Position numbers and translations under genes: made by a program
Source: Bathynomus jamesi
Taxonomy: Eukaryota > Arthropoda > Malacostraca > Isopoda > Cirolanidae
Assembly: GCA_023014485.1 (NCBI GenBank)
Contig: JAJOZX010005524.1
Location: forward strand, 122,501 to 186,500
Reading direction: 5' to 3'
DNA length: 64,000 nt
The notes under the pieces: model-generated
What the model saw: the letters and a program-made list of their open reading frames with translations, nothing else
Told to the model about the DNA's origin: nothing
Database searches by the model: none
In this document: in pieces, positions 63,326 through 64,000 of the stretch
How positions within the stretch are numbered: position 1 is the first letter of the stretch
How the letters are laid out: every line of letters starts with the position of its first letter

Positions 63326-64000
63326 CAAAAATATCCAAAAAATATCAAATCCAAATCCTCGGCAAATAATCAACGATCCTAGGTTCTTTGCTGCATTGGA
63401 TCGTACAAATACATCTTTAAGAGAAGCAATGCACTTAGTTACTCCTGCTCTCCAGGCAGCTGGAGTTGATATTAGGGAGGTTACCCTCTCAAAATCAGTA
63501 CAAAATCAGTACAAAGATCAAGACTGAAATCTAGAGCCAAGTTAAGTAAAGAAATAAAGAAAACATTTAACCCAGAAACTCCTCTCATTATGCATTTCAA
63601 TGGAAAGCTACTCCCCAATTCTGATGGAGGAAAATCTGACCGTTTAGCTGTTGTTGCCTCGGGTAGAAATGCAGAAAAACTCCTAGGAATCCCTAAATTG
63701 GTGGAAGGTACGGGAGTCAAGATGGGTAGAGCAATATTACAGTTAATAGAGGAATGGGATGGCATACGAAACTGGATTGCTGGTCTTTGTTTTGATACAA
63801 CAGCCAGCAATACTGGCATCCATGGAAGAACCTGCACCACCATTGAGCAGGGACTCCAGCAGAAAATACTTTTCCAAACTTGCCGCCACCACATTCTTGA
63901 AATAGTAGTGGGAGCTGTTTTTGACAAATTCTTTGTATCTCGAGGGCCTGATATAGATATTTTTGCAAGGTTCAAAGATCAGTGGTCTTGGTTAGACAAG
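63325..64000 (+). pseudogene. Catalytic part of the D...C(2)H transposase-family protein (continues beyond window)
   Basis: INDPRFFAALDRTNTSLREAMHLVTPALQAAGVDIREVTLSKS leads to an 11-bp duplication (AAAATCAGTAC twice at 63,489-63,511) that shifts the frame. In the new frame: RAKLSKEIKKTF, PLIMHFNGKLLPNSDGGKSDRLAVVASGRN, IAGLCFDTTASNTGIHG (the Asp motif, 63,785), TIEQGLQQKILFQTCRHHILEIVVGAVFD (C-x2-H) and GPDIDIFARFKDQWSWLDK at the window edge. This is the segment missing from the 32.3-kb ORF. The family is multicopy in arthropods; I have no standard name for it. Confidence 0.75.

Larger units (their letters stand above)
61190..64000 (+). mobile_element. D...C(2)H transposon family, second member, interrupted and running off the window
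   Basis: The coding parts at 61,360-61,890 and 63,325-64,000 belong to one transposase-type protein. SINE and CR1 sequence lies between them (62,140-63,325). Upstream, 61,240-61,300 and 61,303-61,365 are a ~60-bp tandem repeat (ATTTGGC..AGCAAATTT), and 61,190-61,240 duplicates a piece of the coding sequence from 61,690-61,741. No TIR is visible inside the window. Confidence 0.7.

Overview
The window is nuclear DNA of an arthropod, most likely a crustacean. It is AT-rich and crowded with microsatellites, and nearly every recognisable protein is a mobile-element protein: mariner (DD34D), DD41D and DD37E transposases, Penelope-like and CR1/Jockey-like reverse transcriptases, a Polinton-type DNA polymerase, and two multicopy arthropod transposon gene families. 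CCTAA-type motifs occur inside several repeats. The crustacean assignment is an inference from element types only. No conserved single-copy host gene, rRNA or CRISPR array was found.

Layout. 0-2.5 kb: a transposon-protein fragment, TTAA-flanked MITEs and a perfect fold-back element. 2.57-15.49 kb: a 5'-truncated non-LTR retrotransposon with a 13-bp target-site duplication, split by a 10.4-kb element made of 3.76-kb inverted arms around a type-B DNA polymerase. The arms carry unidentified genes, subterminal palindromic repeats and G-rich ends. 15.5-20.3 kb: a Merlin-like transposase fragment and a series of nested palindromes sharing one core. 20.36-21.66 kb: a mariner with one nonsense codon. 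22.2-26.6 kb: a CCCH-finger non-LTR element split by a MITE and a DD41D element. 27-31.3 kb: SINEs and small MITEs. 31.3-34.5 kb: a Penelope-like element interrupted inside its GIY-YIG domain by a 2.45-kb DNA transposon whose single ORF lacks the catalytic core. 36.95-38.73 kb: a DD41D transposon. 40.3-42.5 kb and 49.6-52.5 kb: two copies of one transposon family with CxxC-containing proteins, the older copy carrying a textbook heat-shock element. 42.7-46.6 kb: MITEs, a SINE and a fold-back DD41D derivative. 46.7-53.25 kb: a non-LTR element with three nested insertions. 53.6-57.1 kb: a Penelope-like element with inverted ends and hammerhead motifs. 57.5-59.1 kb: a DD37E transposon. 61.2-64.0 kb: a second member of the family seen at 32 kb, cut by a CR1 3' end and running off the window.

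Themes. (1) The insertions can be ordered by nesting and target-site duplications. (2) Palindromes are unusually common: an approximately 70-bp unit recurs as head-to-head or tail-to-tail palindromes, usually in the middle of other, unrelated fold-back elements, and two unrelated transposons have one end replaced by an inverted copy of the other. (3) The best candidate for an undescribed system is the polymerase-bearing fold-back element at 3,050-13,482, whose arm genes I could not assign to any family.
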